64,000 bases of DNA, taken from assembly GCA_963677935.2 (NCBI GenBank), contig CAXXEH010000003.1, positions 124,001 through 188,000 on the forward strand, in the 5' to 3' direction. The stretch is from JAAFHB01 sp963677935. GTDB taxonomy: Bacteria > Bacteroidota > Bacteroidia > Bacteroidales > Prolixibacteraceae. The notes beneath the pieces were generated by a model, which searched no databases, had not been told where the DNA came from, and saw only the letters and a program-made list of their open reading frames with translations. A program made the translations under genes and the position numbers. Positions 42,111 through 52,635 of this stretch are shown here, piece by piece (the first letter of the stretch is position 1; the number at the start of each line of letters is the position of its first letter).

Positions 42111-45100
42111 ATGAGAATAATTAGTAGTGCTAAATTCTATATTGCATTGATTATCTATTTGATGATATCTTGTTTTGCTTATTCACAAAGCAATTATCCT
42201 CAAGGTGCAATCACTAAATTTGATCAACTTCAAAAGGAATTTCAAAAACCATCAAAAGAGTACGGGACAATTCCGTTTTTTGTTTTGAATGGTGATATTA
42301 CCAAAGAAGGGATTGATGAAAGGATGCAAGATTTAAAAGATAATGGATGTGGTGGTGTAATTGTGCATCCCCGACCTGGTCTGATAACAGAATATCTTTC
42401 GGATAAGTGGTTCGAGATATTTCGCTACACAGTGGATAAAGGGAAGGAACTCAATATGGAAGTTTGGATCTATGACGAGAATTCCTATCCCAGCGGTTTT
42501 GCCGGAGGCCATGTGCCCGCCCAGATGCCAGAATCATATAGTCAGGGGCAAGGCCTGGAACCGAAAGATACAACAGCTATTCCTTCAGATTATTCAAAAT
42601 ACTTCCTGATTTTGAAGAATGAAAATGGCAAATACACTGATATAACTTCTTTGGCTAAAAATGAGTTAGGAAAAAAAGGTGATTACACATTGATTTATAA
42701 AACATATTATAACAAATCGGGCTGGTTTGGAGGTTTTTCTTATGTCGATCTGCTTTATCCCGGAGTAACTCAAAAATTCCTTGAGGTAACAATGCCCGGT
42801 TATCAGAAAGTTGCCGGGAAAGAATTTGGGAAAACTGTACAAGGAGTTTTTACAGATGAACCGGAAATAAGTTCTCCTGGCGGGATTCGTTGGACCCCAG
42901 ATATTTTTGATGTATTTCGGGAACAATGGGGATATGATTTGGTGGTTAACCTTCCTTCCTTATGGAAAGAAGTTGGGGAATGGAAGAAAGTACGTCACAA
43001 TTATACCCAGACACTTTTAAAACTCTTTATAGAACGATGGTCAAAACCTGCCAGCGAATATTATGAAAAGAACGGACTGAAATTTACAGGGCATTATTGG
43101 GAACATGGATGGCCTTCCATACTATTGGGAGGCGATAATATGGCCATGTACGCCTATCATCAGGTACCGGGAATTGACATGTTAAGCAATAAGTTTGATG
43201 AAGAGTCCCCAAATGCCCAGTTTGGGAATATACGTTCTGTAAAAGAGCTGGCCAGTGTGGCCAATCAGTTCGGCCGTAATCGTACTCTGAGCGAGACATA
43301 CGGAGGGGCTGGATGGGAAATCACATTTAAAGAGTTGAAACGGCTTGGCGATTGGGAATATGCATTAGGTGTCAACACAATGAACTTGTGCCTCTCATTT
43401 TATACGATTGCCGGTGCAAGGAAATATGATTATCCCCCTTCATTTTCGTATCACAACCCATGGTGGAAGAGCTATAAGTATTTGAATAACTATTATGCCC
43501 GTTTATCAATGACCCTTTCTTCAGGGAAACAGGAAAATAATATTCTTATTTTAGAACCGACTACTACAGCCTGGTTATATGATTCTTATATCAATGGCGG
43601 TTGCAAAACAGCTTTAAATGATATTGGAAATTTATTTCAAAAGTTTGTGACTACTCTTGAAAAAAATCAGGTGGAATATGATTTGGGATCTGAAAATATT
43701 ATAAATACTAATGGAAAGTTGGGTAAAAGCGGATTAATTGTTGGTGAGAGAACTTACACTCAGGTGGTGCTTCCACCGATGGTAGAAACGCTTGATTATA
43801 CAACATTCCAACTAATCAAACAATTTGTCAACAACGGTGGCAAGCTGATCACCTTCTCGTCTCCAACGTTGATTAATGGGGGTCCAAATAAAGAGGTTTT
43901 AGCATTTTTTAGTCAAAAAAAACCAAATATAATACATGTGAATGAACTTAATAACATTACAATTAAGGCCTATTTTCAGAGTACTGATTTCAAATTTGAA
44001 AATGTGAATGGTGGAAATTTATTTCACAATAGAAGACAGACAGAGGATGGACAAATCATTTTTATGGCCAACTCAGACCTTAAAAGTGCAACAAACGGTT
44101 TGTTAACTGTGTTTGGGGAAGATGCTGTTCTGTTAAATGCTTTTACCGGAGAGATTATTGATTATCCGGAGATTAAAGATGATGGAAGAATAAGGATTTC
44201 ATTCTCATTATCGCCAGCAGAAAGTTTGCTGCTCTATATTTCTAATAAAAAGTTAACGGGATATGATCAACCAAAACAAGACCTAAATCTCGACCCTGTA
44301 GAAGCGAAAACAGGAATTATGGTAAAACGAGACGATCCGAATGTTTTACCCATTGACTTTTGTGACTTAGAGACCGGCGGAAAAACAATAAAAGATATTC
44401 ACGTTAGTGAGGCATCACAAAAAGGTTTTACTGAAAATGGTTTCCGTGGGGGTAATCCTTGGAACCATTCAGTTCAATACAAAACATCAATAACCGATCA
44501 TAAATTTGATAAAAACAGTGGATTTATAGCATCCTATAAATTTATAGTAAACAGCAAATTTGATTTTTCGGCTATTAAAGCGACTATTGAAAGACCTGAA
44601 TTATTTACAGTGTCAATAAATGAACACATTATTAAAGCCAATTCTGGAGAATGGTGGTTGGATCGATCTTTTGGCGTATATTCAATTGGCTCTTGGGTAA
44701 GGATTGGTGAGAATATCATTTCTATTAAGTGTGCTCCAATGAATATAAACGCGGAAATTGAGCCGGTTTATGTTTTAGGTAATTTTTCTGTTGAACCTGG
44801 AGATAAAAGTTGGAAAATTGATAAGCCCAGGAAGAGTTTGACTCTTGGAAGTTGGAAAGAGCAAGGACTTCCTTTTTATTCATGGGATGTATCATATACA
44901 AAGGAATTCAAAATTCTAAAAAAGACTTCTTATTATGAAATAGGTTTGGAAAATTGGAAAGGTACAGTTGCTGAGCTGTATATTAATAGAAAGCCTGCAG
45001 GAACATTTGTGCTTCCAACCGATAAAATTAATGTAACTGATTTCATCATTGAAGGGACAAATAGCATAGAAGTGAAAGTTACTGGAAGCCTAAAAAATCT

Positions 45101-45242
45101 TCTAGGGCCTCATCATAACAATCCAGGTCAGGGATTTGTGGGGCCGGGAAATTGGCAGAATATTCAAAAACATCCATCAGCGGGAGATTATCAATTATTA
45201 GATTATGGGTTACTTGATGATTTTAATCTTTGGAATTACTAA
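42111..45242 (+). CDS. GH106-like alpha-L-rhamnosidase family protein, exported
   Basis: I use ATG 42111 (MRIISSAKFYIALIIYLMIS, cleavage near FAYSQ); the ATG at 42060 only adds 17 residues before the signal. 1043 residues. The barrel starts with IPFFVLNGDITKEGIDERMQ, CGGVIVHPRPG and EVWIYDENSYPSGFAGGH, hallmark of the GH106-related family; further landmarks are VFTDEPEI, GHYWEHGWPSIL, RTLSETYGGAGWEITFKELK and NTMNLCLSFYTIAGARKYDY. The C-terminal region ends with a GH2-type sugar-binding sandwich (YYEIGLENWKGTVAELYINR). GH106 enzymes release alpha-L-rhamnose; this branch is diverged and its activity may differ. AT-rich codons, like susC2/susD2. Confidence 0.8.
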   Translation: MRIISSAKFYIALIIYLMISCFAYSQSNYPQGAITKFDQLQKEFQKPSKEYGTIPFFVLNGDITKEGIDERMQDLKDNGCGGVIVHPRPGLITEYLSDKWFEIFRYTVDKGKELNMEVWIYDENSYPSGFAGGHVPAQMPESYSQGQGLEPKDTTAIPSDYSKYFLILKNENGKYTDITSLAKNELGKKGDYTLIYKTYYNKSGWFGGFSYVDLLYPGVTQKFLEVTMPGYQKVAGKEFGKTVQGVFTDEPEISSPGGIRWTPDIFDVFREQWGYDLVVNLPSLWKEVGEWKKVRHNYTQTLLKLFIERWSKPASEYYEKNGLKFTGHYWEHGWPSILLGGDNMAMYAYHQVPGIDMLSNKFDEESPNAQFGNIRSVKELASVANQFGRNRTLSETYGGAGWEITFKELKRLGDWEYALGVNTMNLCLSFYTIAGARKYDYPPSFSYHNPWWKSYKYLNNYYARLSMTLSSGKQENNILILEPTTTAWLYDSYINGGCKTALNDIGNLFQKFVTTLEKNQVEYDLGSENIINTNGKLGKSGLIVGERTYTQVVLPPMVETLDYTTFQLIKQFVNNGGKLITFSSPTLINGGPNKEVLAFFSQKKPNIIHVNELNNITIKAYFQSTDFKFENVNGGNLFHNRRQTEDGQIIFMANSDLKSATNGLLTVFGEDAVLLNAFTGEIIDYPEIKDDGRIRISFSLSPAESLLLYISNKKLTGYDQPKQDLNLDPVEAKTGIMVKRDDPNVLPIDFCDLETGGKTIKDIHVSEASQKGFTENGFRGGNPWNHSVQYKTSITDHKFDKNSGFIASYKFIVNSKFDFSAIKATIERPELFTVSINEHIIKANSGEWWLDRSFGVYSIGSWVRIGENIISIKCAPMNINAEIEPVYVLGNFSVEPGDKSWKIDKPRKSLTLGSWKEQGLPFYSWDVSYTKEFKILKKTSYYEIGLENWKGTVAELYINRKPAGTFVLPTDKINVTDFIIEGTNSIEVKVTGSLKNLLGPHHNNPGQGFVGPGNWQNIQKHPSAGDYQLLDYGLLDDFNLWNY

Positions 45243-45268
45243 TTATAAGTAAATCAAACATTCAGACT

Positions 45269-46075
45269 ATGAAAAACTTATTGTTGCTCTTAGTTATTGT
45301 GCTAATAAATAGGGGTTTATATTCTTCTGATGTTTATGCTGCACCAATTAAGTCTTGCATAGAAAAAGAAATAGCTCCCGTTTCCCTTAATATTTTTGTT
45401 GCAGAAAAACAACATAAAGCTCATTTTCTTAATGAACTGAAGCTGGGGAAAAAGATAACCATCGTAACCATGGGGACGAGCCTTACCGGGGGCGCTTACC
45501 GTTGGCCGGACATTATGATGGATGATTGGCTGAATAAAGAATATCCGGGTCAGGTTACCTTGTTTAATGAAGCTGTTGGCGCTTCGTCGTCCAGTGTCGG
45601 GCCAGATGGAAACAACAATTTATCGGGGTTGGGTAAATTGCCAGTTGTGATAAGCCATAATCCGGATGTTGTTTTTATCGAGTTTGCAATAAACGATGCT
45701 TATTTACCTTACCATATTTCTCTGGCTGATTCTAAAAAAAATCTGGAAAAAATAATTAGCTCCATTCTTAAAGCAAATCCAGGAACGGAAATTATCCTTG
45801 CAACAATGAACTCCTGTAAAGATACACCTACGGTGATGGATGCAAATTCCTCTCGTCCCAACCTTAATCGTTATTATCAAGGTTACCGGAAGGTTGCAGA
45901 AGCACACAATTTTATTATTCTGGATTTTTATCCTGTTTGGCTCAATCTAATGCAAAACGACCCAGCCCGGTTCGATCGGTTTGCACCCGATGGGATACAC
46001 CCTTCGCTGGAGGGCTACCGGTCTGTTCTCCTACCTCTCTTGCGTAAGGTACTTGATAGTGACATTAGTGATTGA
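45269..46075 (+). CDS. SGNH/GDSL-type esterase, exported
   Basis: ATG 45269 (MKNLLLLLVIVLINRGLYSS) is chosen over the upstream in-frame ATG 45230, which overlaps the end of the previous gene. 268 residues. Block I VTMGTSLTGGAYRW (nucleophile Ser71), block III IEFAINDAYLP, and block V FAPDGIHPSLEGY (Asp241, His244) of the SGNH family. Likely removes acyl groups, such as acetyl, from sugars. It lies between a rhamnosidase-like and a mannosidase-like gene. Confidence 0.85.
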   Translation: MKNLLLLLVIVLINRGLYSSDVYAAPIKSCIEKEIAPVSLNIFVAEKQHKAHFLNELKLGKKITIVTMGTSLTGGAYRWPDIMMDDWLNKEYPGQVTLFNEAVGASSSSVGPDGNNNLSGLGKLPVVISHNPDVVFIEFAINDAYLPYHISLADSKKNLEKIISSILKANPGTEIILATMNSCKDTPTVMDANSSRPNLNRYYQGYRKVAEAHNFIILDFYPVWLNLMQNDPARFDRFAPDGIHPSLEGYRSVLLPLLRKVLDSDISD

Positions 46076-46124
46076 TCATTGTTTGGAGAAAAACAGTAAA
46101 AACCTGAATCAGATTAAATATCCA

Positions 46125-48917
46125 ATGAATAAAAAATCATTCAAAAAACAGGTATTGTCTCTGTTGGTTTCCTGGGTGCTGGTTGTCCAAATACCATCGT
46201 TTGCCCAGAACTACAACTCGAAATCGACTTTACCAACAGTCAAAATAACAACCGAAAAAGATGTAACGGCAGAAAATCACGATAAATGGAAAAATCTTGA
46301 AAATGTGATTGTTGTGTATAAGACACATTTCGATATTGGCTATTCCGAGACCGTTCAACAGGTAGTTCACGATTACCGTACATCGATGTGCGATAGAGTT
46401 TTGGATGCTATTGACAAAAACAGTACTCAGCCTAAAGACAAGCAGTTCATCTGGACCATATCGGGCTGGCCGATGAAACAAATCCTCTGGGAAGGACAAT
46501 CGCCGGAACGTAAGCAGAAAATCGAGCAGGCTATCCGCGATGGAAACCTTGCCATTCATGCTTTCCCGTTTACCATGGAAACCGAAACTTCAGATCCCGA
46601 AGACCTGGTTCGCGGCCTTAATATCTCATCAACGCTTGCGCGCAAGTATGGACTACCCCTTTCAATTAGTGCCAAAATGAGCGATGTTCCCGGACATCCG
46701 TGGATTATCCCTACACTATTCACCCATGCGGGGATTAAGTTTTACCACATGGGAGGCCCGGTTGTGAATAAGGAACTTGGTTTGCCTCCTTTTTTCTGGT
46801 GGGAAGGTCCTGATGGTTCAAGGTTACTTACCCTTTACAACAATGGCTACGGCAGCGACCCGCTTCCTTCTGCCAACTGGCCCTATAAAACCTGGATATA
46901 CATCAATATGACCGGTGATAACCAGGGGCCGCCCAGTCCGGAGATCGTGTCAAAAGATCTCGAATTCTACAAAAGCCGTGGAATAAATGCCAAAGTTGGT
47001 AAGATGGATGATTTTGCCGAAATGGTACTGAAAGAGGATTTGAGCAAATTGCCGATTGTGCGTACCGATATTGGTGATGTTTGGATTCAGGGGAGCATGA
47101 GCATGCCTGGTGCTAGCAAACTGGCCCAGAACATCAGGCCTGACATTGGTGGATTGGACAAATTAGCCACTCTGGAGAAAGTATGGGGAATTTACAGCCC
47201 AGACTTACGGGAAACAATCAGCGAAGCCTACGAACAAAGCCTGCTTTACAGCGAACATACCTGCGGGCTTGCCAACCAGCATTATATTAAAGTTCCTTTC
47301 GGAAAAGAGTGGCAGGAACTTTGGGAACAGGGTTTGCCTGCGCAATATCGGCTAATGGAAGGGTCGTGGAGAGATAAAGCGGGTTATATCAGTCATGTTC
47401 AGGATTTGGTTAACGTGCCCTACAAGGATGCCGTGGCATCGCTAGCCGACAATGTTAAGGTTGATGGGAACCGCATTGTGGTGTACAACCCGCTTCCATG
47501 GAAACGAGATGGAGAGATTGAGTTGGATACACGCTTGATTTTCGGTAATGATTTTGTTTCGCTCAAACCGGTTGATGGAGGTCCGGCGATTGCTGTTTCG
47601 CACGAATACCCTGGAATTGAGAACAAAGCCCCGATGTCACGGTTTGTGGCAAAAGACATACCGGCCATGGGTTATCGCACGTACATTGCATCCGACGAAA
47701 AAGTGGAAATCCCCGAATTGAGTGTTAATAAGAATTCAGGTATTATTGAAAGCCCGTTTTTTAAAGCAACAATTGATGCCAAACAAGGTAAAATAGCCAG
47801 CCTAATTGACAAAAGGACCGGGAAAGAATTGGCGGATGCCAACGCGCCTCAGTGTTTTGGCCAGTATTTTTACGAAAGGTTTGGGTACAAGCAAATTTCC
47901 GAATGGATTGATAAGTCGCTCTATCCCCAGTACCAGGCTCACAAATTTCTCTTTGCAGCCTACGATATGCCCAGGGACGGAACCTATAATTCAGCCCTTC
48001 CCCGGGAAATGTCCCTAAAGGTTGAGCAGTCGGCCATTGATGTAAAAGCGGTGATGACCGGAACAATCCCGGGCCCAGGGCAACCACAAAAAGTTTCAAT
48101 CACGTTGGTCCTTTCCGGGGTGAATCCGACAGTCGACATCGAAGTAAGCTGGCAGAAACAACCGGACACATGGCCCGAAGCAGCATGGATATGTCTTCCG
48201 TTTAAATGTGACAATCCCAAATTCCGGCTTGGCCGACTGGGTGCTGACGCTGATCCGGTGAAAGATATGATTACCGATAACGCCAATTATCACCTGTGGT
48301 GGGTCAATAACGGGGTTGCTGTTTATAATGGGAATACCGGTGAAGGAGTAGGCATTTGTTCTCCGGATGCACCGGTGGTAAGCCTGGGAGAACCGGGCGA
48401 ATATAAATTTGATAAACGCTATGAACCCACCAGGCCGTATGTCTATCTGAATCTGTACAACAACCAGTGGCGAACCAATTTCCCTGCCTGGATTGGTAAC
48501 GGGCAACGCATGAGTGCGCGGGTACTTATCTGGACGTTTGACAAATTTGCCACCGAAAGTTCGCTTTATTCACCGGCGATGGAAACGCGGGTCCCCTTGC
48601 AGGTGGCCTGTTCAAAAGTGAAAAACGGCAGGCTTCCTGTTACCCGGCAAGGTATTTCGCTTTCGCGTAAAGGTATTGCTGTTACTGCTTTTGGCCCGAA
48701 CCCTGATGGTGAAGGAACAGTCCTGCGGGTATGGGAACAATCTGGGAATTCAGGCCCCTGCACCTTAAAACTTCCGGAAGGGATAAAAATAATAACTGTT
48801 CAACCGGTCGATTTACGGGGAAGGATAAAGGGAAAACCAATCAAAGTAATGAATGATGAATTTACGTTTGATCTTAAAAGTTATGCTCCCGCTTCGTTTT
48901 TGCTTGATCTAAAATAA
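46125..48917 (+). CDS. GH38-like (DUF5054-type) alpha-mannosidase-related enzyme, exported
   Basis: ATG 46125 (MNKKSFKKQVLSLLVSWVLV, cleavage near PSFAQ) is the sensible start; the longer frame from TTG 45981 lies inside the esterase gene. 930 residues. The N-terminal domain begins VIVVYKTHFDIGYSETVQQV, the metal-binding H-x-D motif of the GH38/GH57 type fold, then WTISGWPMKQILWEG, IHAFPFTMETETSDPEDLVR, KMSDVPGHPWIIPTLF and RTDIGDVWIQGSMSMPGA; the C-terminal half is the GH38 beta-domain (NRIVVYNPLPWKRDGEIEL, IIESPFFKATIDAKQGKI). Probably zinc-dependent alpha-mannosidase or a sister activity. The HFDIG form differs from classical HxDPGW, so the substrate may differ. Confidence 0.75.
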   Translation: MNKKSFKKQVLSLLVSWVLVVQIPSFAQNYNSKSTLPTVKITTEKDVTAENHDKWKNLENVIVVYKTHFDIGYSETVQQVVHDYRTSMCDRVLDAIDKNSTQPKDKQFIWTISGWPMKQILWEGQSPERKQKIEQAIRDGNLAIHAFPFTMETETSDPEDLVRGLNISSTLARKYGLPLSISAKMSDVPGHPWIIPTLFTHAGIKFYHMGGPVVNKELGLPPFFWWEGPDGSRLLTLYNNGYGSDPLPSANWPYKTWIYINMTGDNQGPPSPEIVSKDLEFYKSRGINAKVGKMDDFAEMVLKEDLSKLPIVRTDIGDVWIQGSMSMPGASKLAQNIRPDIGGLDKLATLEKVWGIYSPDLRETISEAYEQSLLYSEHTCGLANQHYIKVPFGKEWQELWEQGLPAQYRLMEGSWRDKAGYISHVQDLVNVPYKDAVASLADNVKVDGNRIVVYNPLPWKRDGEIELDTRLIFGNDFVSLKPVDGGPAIAVSHEYPGIENKAPMSRFVAKDIPAMGYRTYIASDEKVEIPELSVNKNSGIIESPFFKATIDAKQGKIASLIDKRTGKELADANAPQCFGQYFYERFGYKQISEWIDKSLYPQYQAHKFLFAAYDMPRDGTYNSALPREMSLKVEQSAIDVKAVMTGTIPGPGQPQKVSITLVLSGVNPTVDIEVSWQKQPDTWPEAAWICLPFKCDNPKFRLGRLGADADPVKDMITDNANYHLWWVNNGVAVYNGNTGEGVGICSPDAPVVSLGEPGEYKFDKRYEPTRPYVYLNLYNNQWRTNFPAWIGNGQRMSARVLIWTFDKFATESSLYSPAMETRVPLQVACSKVKNGRLPVTRQGISLSRKGIAVTAFGPNPDGEGTVLRVWEQSGNSGPCTLKLPEGIKIITVQPVDLRGRIKGKPIKVMNDEFTFDLKSYAPASFLLDLK

Positions 48918-48934
48918 TTAAAAAGTAATTGTCA

Positions 48935-50857
48935 ATGAAGAATAATCTGTTCCTTTTACTGCTACCTCTGATTGTTATTACCCTTATAGGACGCGATTTT
49001 AAAGCTTGTGGAAATAAAACGCCTGTCGGTTACCTGGAGGGGGCAACATCAATGGCTCCTGACGTTGATGCTTTTTTTCCTCTTTTACAAAAATCACCTT
49101 CAAAAGCGGAAGATGCTAAAGGAAACATACTACCGGACAATCTCCTTCTCTTAGACAAGCAATGGAATGGAAACATTTGCAAGACTACCGTAAAAAACAT
49201 CGGAAACGTTCCGCTATATCCCTCCAATATTATTCTTTTTGATCTGTCTGATCATGGATTGAACCCGGAAAGTACTGTATACGGTGATGGTTTTCAGATG
49301 CTTCACCAGAACGGTGGAACACTGGCAAAATTGGAAAATATTGGAGCTTACGCCGACAATAAACATTATAACATCCCTGACCCACATGGGTTGCCCACCG
49401 CCTATGGAGTGTTGTGTGTCAGTATCAGACCCGATAAACATCTTTTACTGGGATTCACTTCCTGTCGCCGTTTTATTGGCCGTATTAGTTATGATGCAAG
49501 ACAATTACAGATTTCTATCGATGCAGAAGAGCTGGAGATAAAGCCCGGAGAAACATGGGTTTTGGAAGATTTTATGGTGCTTGAAGGTAAAGATCGAGGA
49601 TTGTTGTTTGATCAGTTAGCCATCGAAATTGCAAAAAAACATCCTCAACGGAAGATTTCGAGAATACCTACAGGTTGGTGTTCGTGGTATTGTTATGGTC
49701 CTGTAGTAACTCATCGCATCATAGAAGAAAACCTGAACGGCTTATCCAAGGTGCTCCCTGAATTAAAATACATTCAGCTTGATGATGGGTATCAGCCAGC
49801 AATGGGCGATTGGTTAGACGACAATCCTACTTACGGGAATCTGCAGAAGACTCTTTCAGCTATTCGGGCCAAGGGATTTGAACCAGCCATCTGGGTTGCT
49901 CCATTTATTGCAGAGAAGAATTCACGGATTTTTAAAGAACATCCCGACTGGTTTGTAAAAGATGTTGACGGTATGCCACTGAATTCTTCGAAGATCGGTT
50001 TTGGAGGCTGGCGTTGTGGCCCCTGGTATGTACTTGACGGTACGCATCCTGAAGTGCAGAAGTATTTGCAGCATATCTTCCGCGAGATGCGCGAAAAATG
50101 GGGAGTCAACTATTTTAAACTTGATGCCAACTACTGGGGAGCAATACATGGTGGTATCCATTATGACAAAAAAGCGACAAGGATAGAAGCCTATCGGCGC
50201 GGAATGGAAGCAGTACTAAAGGGATGTGACGTTAACTCTGTCATAGTTGGTTGCAATGCCCCTATCTGGCCCTCATTAGGATTGGTGACAGCCATGCGTA
50301 CCAGCGGAGATATCATTCGCGACTGGTCTGTTATTCGGGAAACAGCTTATGAGAATCTCTGCCGCGCCTGGCAAAACGGTAAGCTCTGGAGTTCAGACCC
50401 TGACTGTGTATTGCTGACTAACGACACTATTTTTAGTGGCAGTAAGGCGATTACATCTAACGAATGGATTTTTCATGCCACGGCTCTCCATGCGGTGGGT
50501 GGATTGATCCTCAGCGGAGATAAAGCTTCAAAACTAAAGGAGAATGAAATCACGATCCTGAAAAAACTGCTTCAGCCATCTGGTCGGGGAGCCCATTTTT
50601 TTGATGCTAAAATGGAAACCGCTGTCACCAACTTAGACGACTTACAATATTTATATTTCTTCAACTGGAGTGATACTGCAATATCCAATTTGACCGTCAA
50701 ATTGCAAAAAAAATCTGTACTGACTAATTTCTGGACGGATGAAAAACTGGGTGTTTTTGAAGGTACATATACCGTCAAAAACTTGCTACCCCATAAGGCA
50801 ATATTGATTGTCGCAGAGAAAGTAAAGATTTTACAAAAACAAAAACAAGAAAAATAA
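48935..50857 (+). CDS. GH36-family alpha-galactosidase-like enzyme, exported (copy 1)
   Basis: ATG 48935 is preferred to the in-frame TTG at 48929. 640 residues with signal peptide (FLLLLPLIVITLIG). Beta-sandwich ~30-230, then barrel with GWCSWYCYGPVVTHRIIEE, YIQLDDGYQPAMGDWL, nucleophile in NYFKLDANYWG (Asp397) and acid/base in MRTSGDIIRDW (Asp459), both canonical for GH36. Removes terminal alpha-D-galactose (or a relative such as alpha-GalNAc). It ends 2 bp before the fucosidase start, so the two are probably translated together. Confidence 0.88.
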   Translation: MKNNLFLLLLPLIVITLIGRDFKACGNKTPVGYLEGATSMAPDVDAFFPLLQKSPSKAEDAKGNILPDNLLLLDKQWNGNICKTTVKNIGNVPLYPSNIILFDLSDHGLNPESTVYGDGFQMLHQNGGTLAKLENIGAYADNKHYNIPDPHGLPTAYGVLCVSIRPDKHLLLGFTSCRRFIGRISYDARQLQISIDAEELEIKPGETWVLEDFMVLEGKDRGLLFDQLAIEIAKKHPQRKISRIPTGWCSWYCYGPVVTHRIIEENLNGLSKVLPELKYIQLDDGYQPAMGDWLDDNPTYGNLQKTLSAIRAKGFEPAIWVAPFIAEKNSRIFKEHPDWFVKDVDGMPLNSSKIGFGGWRCGPWYVLDGTHPEVQKYLQHIFREMREKWGVNYFKLDANYWGAIHGGIHYDKKATRIEAYRRGMEAVLKGCDVNSVIVGCNAPIWPSLGLVTAMRTSGDIIRDWSVIRETAYENLCRAWQNGKLWSSDPDCVLLTNDTIFSGSKAITSNEWIFHATALHAVGGLILSGDKASKLKENEITILKKLLQPSGRGAHFFDAKMETAVTNLDDLQYLYFFNWSDTAISNLTVKLQKKSVLTNFWTDEKLGVFEGTYTVKNLLPHKAILIVAEKVKILQKQKQEK

Positions 50858-50859
50858 GA

Positions 50860-52587
50860 ATGATGAGAAAAATATTAGGTGTATTGGCGGTTGTTATCCT
50901 GCTACCAGAATTTACAAAAGCGCAGAAATCTGAAGAACGAACCCAATGGTTTCGCGAGGCAAAGTTTGGGATGTTCATCCATTGGGGGGTATATGCCAAA
51001 GCTGCCGGTCAATGGGATGGGAAAAATTATTATGGTATTGGCGAATGGATCATGTACCGGGCCAAAATAAAAACTACCGAATATGAAAAACTGGCCGGAA
51101 GGTTTAACCCGGTGAAGTTTAATGCTGAAGAGTGGGTACAGGTGGCCAAAGATGCCGGAATGAAATATATAGTGATTACGGCCAAACACCACGACGGTTT
51201 TGCCATGTTCGATTCAAAAGCGTCGGATTACAATATCGTGAAGGCAACCTCTTTTAAACGCGATCCATTAAAAGAACTGGCTGAAGCTTGCCGCAAAGCG
51301 GGCATCCGCTTAGGCTTTTATTACAGTCAGTTTCAGGACTGGCACGAACCGGGCGGGGCTGGAAACGACTGGGAATTTAAACACAAGCCGGGCGATTTTG
51401 ACAAATATTTTGAAACCAAGTGCAAACCACAGGTAAAAGAGTTGCTAACCAATTATGGGCCACTGGGGCTCATCTGGTTCGATACCCCGGGAGATATGAA
51501 AAAGGAGCAATCGATGGAATTGGTTGAACTGGTCCATAAATATCAACCCGGATGCTTGGTAAGCAGCCGTGTTGGGAACGATGTTGGCGATTATCTTGAT
51601 TTTGGTGATGGTGAAATGCCTACCAGAAAAGTAGATAAAGCCTGGGAGGCCCTGTTTACCCACAATGATAGCTGGGGTTATTCAGTATTGGACCATAACT
51701 GGAAAAGTACCGAAGAAATCGTTCACATGCTATCAGAAACCAATGGCAAAGGGGGAAATTTTTTGCTCAATGTGGGGCCGAAGAGTGATGGCACCATGCC
51801 TCAGGAAAGTGTTGATGTATTTCGCCGCACAGGCCAGTGGATTGAGAAAAACAAAGCGGCGGTTTATGCTACCAACTATTCGCCTTTCCCTGAGTTGGCC
51901 TGGGGTACGAGTACATCCAAACCCGGGGAACTTTTCCTGCATGTTCATAAATGGCCGGAAGGAGAGTTGCTTCGCGTTCCCGGGATATATACTCAAATTA
52001 AGGATGTCAGTTTTCTCGAATCCAAAGAGAATTTACGCTATGAAATGGATGGGAACGACCTATTGATCCATCTGCCATGCCGTATGCCCGATTCGCTGAA
52101 TACAATTATCCGGTTGACTTATAACGGAGAACTTAGGATTGACTCTATACAACATCTTTTGGCTGGTTATTCGAATCAATTATTGCCTGTAAATGCCGAG
52201 AGGAAAGGTCAAGTCCTTTTGAAACAGTACATGTTTATGGAAGAGTTTGGCGACTGGAAACATGCTGAAGTATTGGAGGGTTGGACCGGTGAAGCCGATC
52301 AGGCAGTATGGACATTTAAGGTTGAAAAAGCAGGTGAATACCGTATTTCGCTGGAGTATTCTTACCCGCTGGATGCTCCCCTGAGGGAAGGGATTATAAC
52401 AGTAGCCGGGCAAAAATTACAATTCGAGACCTTGCTAACAGGAACAAGGCCGGAAGACTTTTATAAACAAGATGTCGGGGTTATTTCATTCCCTTCACCC
52501 GGAGAATATAAGCTCGCGATAAAACCTTGTGTATCCGGTGATAAGTTTATAAAACTGAAAAAGATAACTATACACGACTTTTATTGA
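50860..52587 (+). CDS. GH29 alpha-L-fucosidase, exported
   Basis: 575 residues; signal peptide ending FTKAQ. GH29 landmarks: WFREAKFGMFIHWGVYA, YIVITAKHHDGFAMFDSKAS, GFYYSQFQDWHEP, nucleophile in LIWFDTPGD (Asp208), SWGYSVLDHNWKSTEEIV and GNFLLNVGPKSDGTMPQ. A C-terminal beta-sandwich (~440-575; GEYRISLEYSYPLDAPL) is present. Cleaves terminal alpha-L-fucose, as found on arabinogalactan, RG-II, xyloglucan or N-glycans. Starts directly after the GH36 gene. Confidence 0.93.
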   Translation: MMRKILGVLAVVILLPEFTKAQKSEERTQWFREAKFGMFIHWGVYAKAAGQWDGKNYYGIGEWIMYRAKIKTTEYEKLAGRFNPVKFNAEEWVQVAKDAGMKYIVITAKHHDGFAMFDSKASDYNIVKATSFKRDPLKELAEACRKAGIRLGFYYSQFQDWHEPGGAGNDWEFKHKPGDFDKYFETKCKPQVKELLTNYGPLGLIWFDTPGDMKKEQSMELVELVHKYQPGCLVSSRVGNDVGDYLDFGDGEMPTRKVDKAWEALFTHNDSWGYSVLDHNWKSTEEIVHMLSETNGKGGNFLLNVGPKSDGTMPQESVDVFRRTGQWIEKNKAAVYATNYSPFPELAWGTSTSKPGELFLHVHKWPEGELLRVPGIYTQIKDVSFLESKENLRYEMDGNDLLIHLPCRMPDSLNTIIRLTYNGELRIDSIQHLLAGYSNQLLPVNAERKGQVLLKQYMFMEEFGDWKHAEVLEGWTGEADQAVWTFKVEKAGEYRISLEYSYPLDAPLREGIITVAGQKLQFETLLTGTRPEDFYKQDVGVISFPSPGEYKLAIKPCVSGDKFIKLKKITIHDFY

Positions 52588-52635
52588 ATAGTAATTTGAT
52601 GATGGAGCTAATAAAAATCAAAACAAATAGATAGC

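Noticed and set aside
45981..46124. Upstream extension of the GH38-like gene
   Set aside because: TTG start inside the esterase gene; ATG 46125 gives a proper signal peptide.
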